Shown piece after piece: positions 61,430 through 64,000 of a DNA stretch of 64,000 nucleotides. Source of the stretch: Winogradskyella pelagia (GTDB lineage Bacteria; Bacteroidota; Bacteroidia; Flavobacteriales; Flavobacteriaceae). Below the pieces are notes generated by a model. It was not told the origin of the DNA. It worked only from the letters and a program-made list of their open reading frames with translations, and ran no database searches. The position numbers and the translations under genes were made by a program. The DNA lies in NCBI RefSeq assembly GCF_017581965.1, contig NZ_JAGEVF010000004.1, positions 62,001-126,000 of the forward strand, in the 5' to 3' direction. Every line of letters begins with the position of its first letter. Position 1 is the first letter of the stretch.

Positions 61430-64000
61430 TTTACAGTTCTTTTAAGTTGAACTTCGGCTTTCCAGCTATATAATACTGGAACTACAAATAAGGTTATTAA
61501 GGCTATAAGCATTCCACCAAAACTTGGTATTGCCATAGGTATCATTATATCGCTTCCTCGACCTGTAGAAGTTAATACTGGTAATAATGCTAAAATGGTT
61601 GTAGCTGTAGTCATTAAACAGGGTCTGATACGTTTTTCTCCTGCTTCCACTACTGATGCTCTAATTTCCTTTTTATTATCTGGTGTGTTTCTATCGAATG
61701 TTTGGGTTAAATAAGTTGCCATTACTACACCATCATCTGTTGCAATACCAAATAGTGCAATAAACCCAACCCAAACTGCTACACTTAAATTAATTGGGTG
61801 CATCTGAAATAAGTCTCGCATATTTTCCCCAGCGACATTGAAGTTTAAAAACCAACCTTGACCATAGAGCCAAATCATTATAAAACCACCTGCAAACGCT
61901 ACTGCGATACCTGTGAATACCATTAGTGATGTCCCTACAGAACGGAATTGGAAATACAGAATTAAGAAAATGATGGCTAATGCTAACGGTACAACAACCG
62001 ACAAAGTTTTTTCTGCTCTTAATTGATTTTCATACGTTCCTGTGAATGCATAGTTGATTCCTTTTGGAACTATCAATTCACCAGAATCTATCTTTTCTTG
62101 AATCAATGCTTGTGCATTTTCAACAACGCTTACTTCTGCAAAGCCATCCATTTTATCAAACAAGACATAGCCTACTAAAAAAGTATCTTCACTTTTAATG
62201 ACTTGTGGACCTTGTTCATAGCGAATGGTTGCCAATTCGCTTAATGGCACAGGACTACCTTTTTCAACTGGCACATAAATCTGTTTTAAGTCGGTTGGGT
62301 TTGCACGTAATTCTCTTGGGTATCGTACTCGAACACCATATCGCTCTCGACCTTCTACCGTTTGGGTTAAGACCATACCACCAACTGCTACTTTTAATAC
62401 ATCTTGAACATCTTGTATCGAAATGCCATAACGTGCAATTTTCTCTCTATCAATATCAATTAACAAATAGGGTTTACCAACAATACGGTCTGCAAAAACA
62501 GCTTCTTTTTTAACACCTTCAGCTTCCTTGATGATGTTTTCTAATTGCACACCAAACGCTTCAATCTGCTTTAAGTCTTGACCTTTTACTTTAATTCCCA
62601 TAGGTGCTCTCATTCCTGTTTGAAGCATTACCAATCGGGTTTCAATAGGTTGTAGCTTTGGTGCAGAGGTTACGCCTGGCAATTTGGTAACTTTTACAAT
62701 TTCATTCCAAATATCGTCCGGCGACTGTATTTCTGGTCGCCAATTACGGTAGAACTCGCCATCATCGTCTGGAATGAGTTGTTCTTTTGCTTTAAGAGAT
62801 TGCCACGCTTCACGCTGTTCCGCTCGCAATGACATTCCGTTTTTTAACACATATTCACCATCATCATTGACTTTATAGCGTTGGCGTACTCCGTTTTCAT
62901 TCAGCATATATTCTGGTTTATACTGAATGATATTTTCATACATCGACAAAGGTGCTGGGTCTAACGCTGATTCTGTTCTACCTGCTTTACCAACTACGGT
63001 TTCAATCTCTGGAATACTGGCTACTGCCATATCCAATTGCTGTAAAACACGTTTATTTTCTTCCACGCCAGAATGAGGCATCGAGGTTGGCATTAGTAGA
63101 AATGAGCCTTCATTTAATGAGGGCATAAACTCTTTGCCTGTATTTTTCATAATGAAAAAACCTGCAATTACAATAGCCGTTGGTACAGATAAAAACAATA
63201 ACTTATTATCTAAACACCACCTTAAAATACGTGTGTAGTATTTTATAAATAATGAGAAAACACCTAATAAACCAAAGCAAATAACACTAACGAAAATGAG
63301 ATTCCAGAAAATGCTTTTATCAACGCCTAATGGTCTCCAATATTCGGCTAACAAGAATACAATAGCTGATACCGAAATAATGATATTGATAAGATTAGCT
63401 TGCTTGTCTGTTATCTTACTTTGAAGATTGAGAAATGCTGTAATCCCAAACGCAATTAAAATTAATCCTAACCAATATCCATAGACTATGGCTACGATTC
63501 CCAATGCTATTAAAACACCATTTAAAACATATTTAAAAGTGTTTTTGATGTTTTTCTTTCTGAATAAAAATGCAGCAAACGGTGGAATTAAAAACAACGC
63601 TACTATTATAGAAGCTGTTAATGCAAAAGTCTTTGTGAAGGCTAATGGTCTGAATAGTTTTCCTTCCGCTCCAATCATTGTAAATACAGGAATGAAACTG
63701 ATAATAGTTGTCATAACTGCGGTTACGATTGCACCAGACACTTCAGCTGTTGCGTTATAGACTACTGTGTTTATGGGTAACTTTTTATGAGATTCCTCGT
63801 CGCTCGTTCCTTGCTCTGTCGGAATGACATTTTCGTTTTCATCCAAATGCCTTATAATGTTTTCTGATAGTATGACACCTACGTCGACCATTGTACCAAT
63901 AGCAATAGCAATACCTGATAATGCCACAATATTAGCATCAACACCAAAGAGTTTCATCGCAATAAACACCATTAAAACCGCTACTGGTAAAAGTCCAGAA
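61426..64000 (-). CDS. cusA: Heavy-metal RND transporter CusA (N-terminus outside window)
   Basis: The frame stays open to the last base (the upstream codons read SGLLPVAVLM before MVFIAM), so the N-terminal part lies beyond the window. The 858 visible residues cover the later membrane segments and most periplasmic loops. Features are GIAIAIGTMVDVGVILSENI, the long segment GKEFMPSLNEGSFLLMPTSM, and FAGGFIMIWLYG. The Met-rich loop points to Cu(I)/Ag(I), in line with its partners, but Zn/Co cannot be excluded. It is first among the visible genes of the operon. Confidence 0.94.
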   Translation of the reverse strand, partial: SGLLPVAVLMVFIAMKLFGVDANIVALSGIAIAIGTMVDVGVILSENIIRHLDENENVIPTEQGTSDEESHKKLPINTVVYNATAEVSGAIVTAVMTTIISFIPVFTMIGAEGKLFRPLAFTKTFALTASIIVALFLIPPFAAFLFRKKNIKNTFKYVLNGVLIALGIVAIVYGYWLGLILIAFGITAFLNLQSKITDKQANLINIIISVSAIVFLLAEYWRPLGVDKSIFWNLIFVSVICFGLLGVFSLFIKYYTRILRWCLDNKLLFLSVPTAIVIAGFFIMKNTGKEFMPSLNEGSFLLMPTSMPHSGVEENKRVLQQLDMAVASIPEIETVVGKAGRTESALDPAPLSMYENIIQYKPEYMLNENGVRQRYKVNDDGEYVLKNGMSLRAEQREAWQSLKAKEQLIPDDDGEFYRNWRPEIQSPDDIWNEIVKVTKLPGVTSAPKLQPIETRLVMLQTGMRAPMGIKVKGQDLKQIEAFGVQLENIIKEAEGVKKEAVFADRIVGKPYLLIDIDREKIARYGISIQDVQDVLKVAVGGMVLTQTVEGRERYGVRVRYPRELRANPTDLKQIYVPVEKGSPVPLSELATIRYEQGPQVIKSEDTFLVGYVLFDKMDGFAEVSVVENAQALIQEKIDSGELIVPKGINYAFTGTYENQLRAEKTLSVVVPLALAIIFLILYFQFRSVGTSLMVFTGIAVAFAGGFIMIWLYGQGWFLNFNVAGENMRDLFQMHPINLSVAVWVGFIALFGIATDDGVVMATYLTQTFDRNTPDNKKEIRASVVEAGEKRIRPCLMTTATTILALLPVLTSTGRGSDIMIPMAIPSFGGMLIALITLFVVPVLYSWKAEVQLKRTVK

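Noticed and set aside
1-64000. CRISPR array, tRNA or rRNA genes, transposase
   Set aside because: I saw no regularly spaced repeats, no cloverleaf-like tRNA and no rRNA or transposase signature by reading; a covariance-model scan was not possible.

Overview
The window is AT-rich DNA from a member of the Bacteroidota, most likely a marine Flavobacteriaceae. The support is gliding genes gldF/gldG, a type IX secretion (T9SS) C-terminal sorting domain, several Bacteroidota-specific lipoprotein and DUF families, promoter elements resembling TAnnTTTG, and few Shine-Dalgarno sequences. The genus cannot be named from this sequence. No rRNA, tRNA, CRISPR array or intact insertion sequence was seen.

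Layout. 1-10.5 kb is housekeeping: a DUF6048-like protein (partial), DinB-like protein, esterase, purC, phoH, a SAM-hydrolysing protein, gldF and gldG with an extra gene between them, and dnaN. 10.6-19.7 kb holds lipoproteins, two tail-to-tail MscS channels and a small outer-membrane barrel. 19.7-24.3 kb is an accessory set: SDR dehydrogenase, NylB-like serine hydrolase, a secreted cupin resembling DMSP lyases, and a porin-like barrel. 24.7-28.8 kb is a sulfide/persulfide detoxification cluster (SQR, rhodanese, persulfide dioxygenase-rhodanese fusion, TauE/SafE exporter). Three of its genes carry the same TGTAAC-N4-GTTACA-type dyad about 60-72 bp before the start codon.

28.9-50.8 kb is the most interesting part. 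It looks like an exopolysaccharide (EPS) synthesis and export locus joined to a nitric-oxide-type sensing phosphorelay. Sugar genes are manA, a degenerate GT2, a receiver-GT2 fusion, a GT-C/PTPS-related membrane protein, an Ig-like secreted protein, a membrane-anchored clan GH-A hydrolase, a GT4, a flippase, a STAS protein and a TPR/outer-membrane-barrel protein. Next come a T9SS-exported protein and an operon of receiver, H-NOX haem sensor, PAS-GAF histidine kinase, HPt and LytTR regulator. A 17-bp motif (consensus TTAGTGTMGAYGAATGG) lies in five promoter regions of this locus and nowhere else that I noticed. Its reverse complement fits the LytTR 9-bp repeat consensus, and repeats recur at 21-22 bp. 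I infer that the LytTR protein encoded here controls the whole locus.

51-53.3 kb holds two poorly known genes and about 1 kb of non-coding DNA with a large inverted repeat. 53.4-64.0 kb is one minus-strand metal-resistance operon (CusA, TolC, MerTP, GDCCVxC protein, Cu P-type ATPase, CDF-like transporter, DUF305, CusB, HMA protein) ending in a clear terminator.
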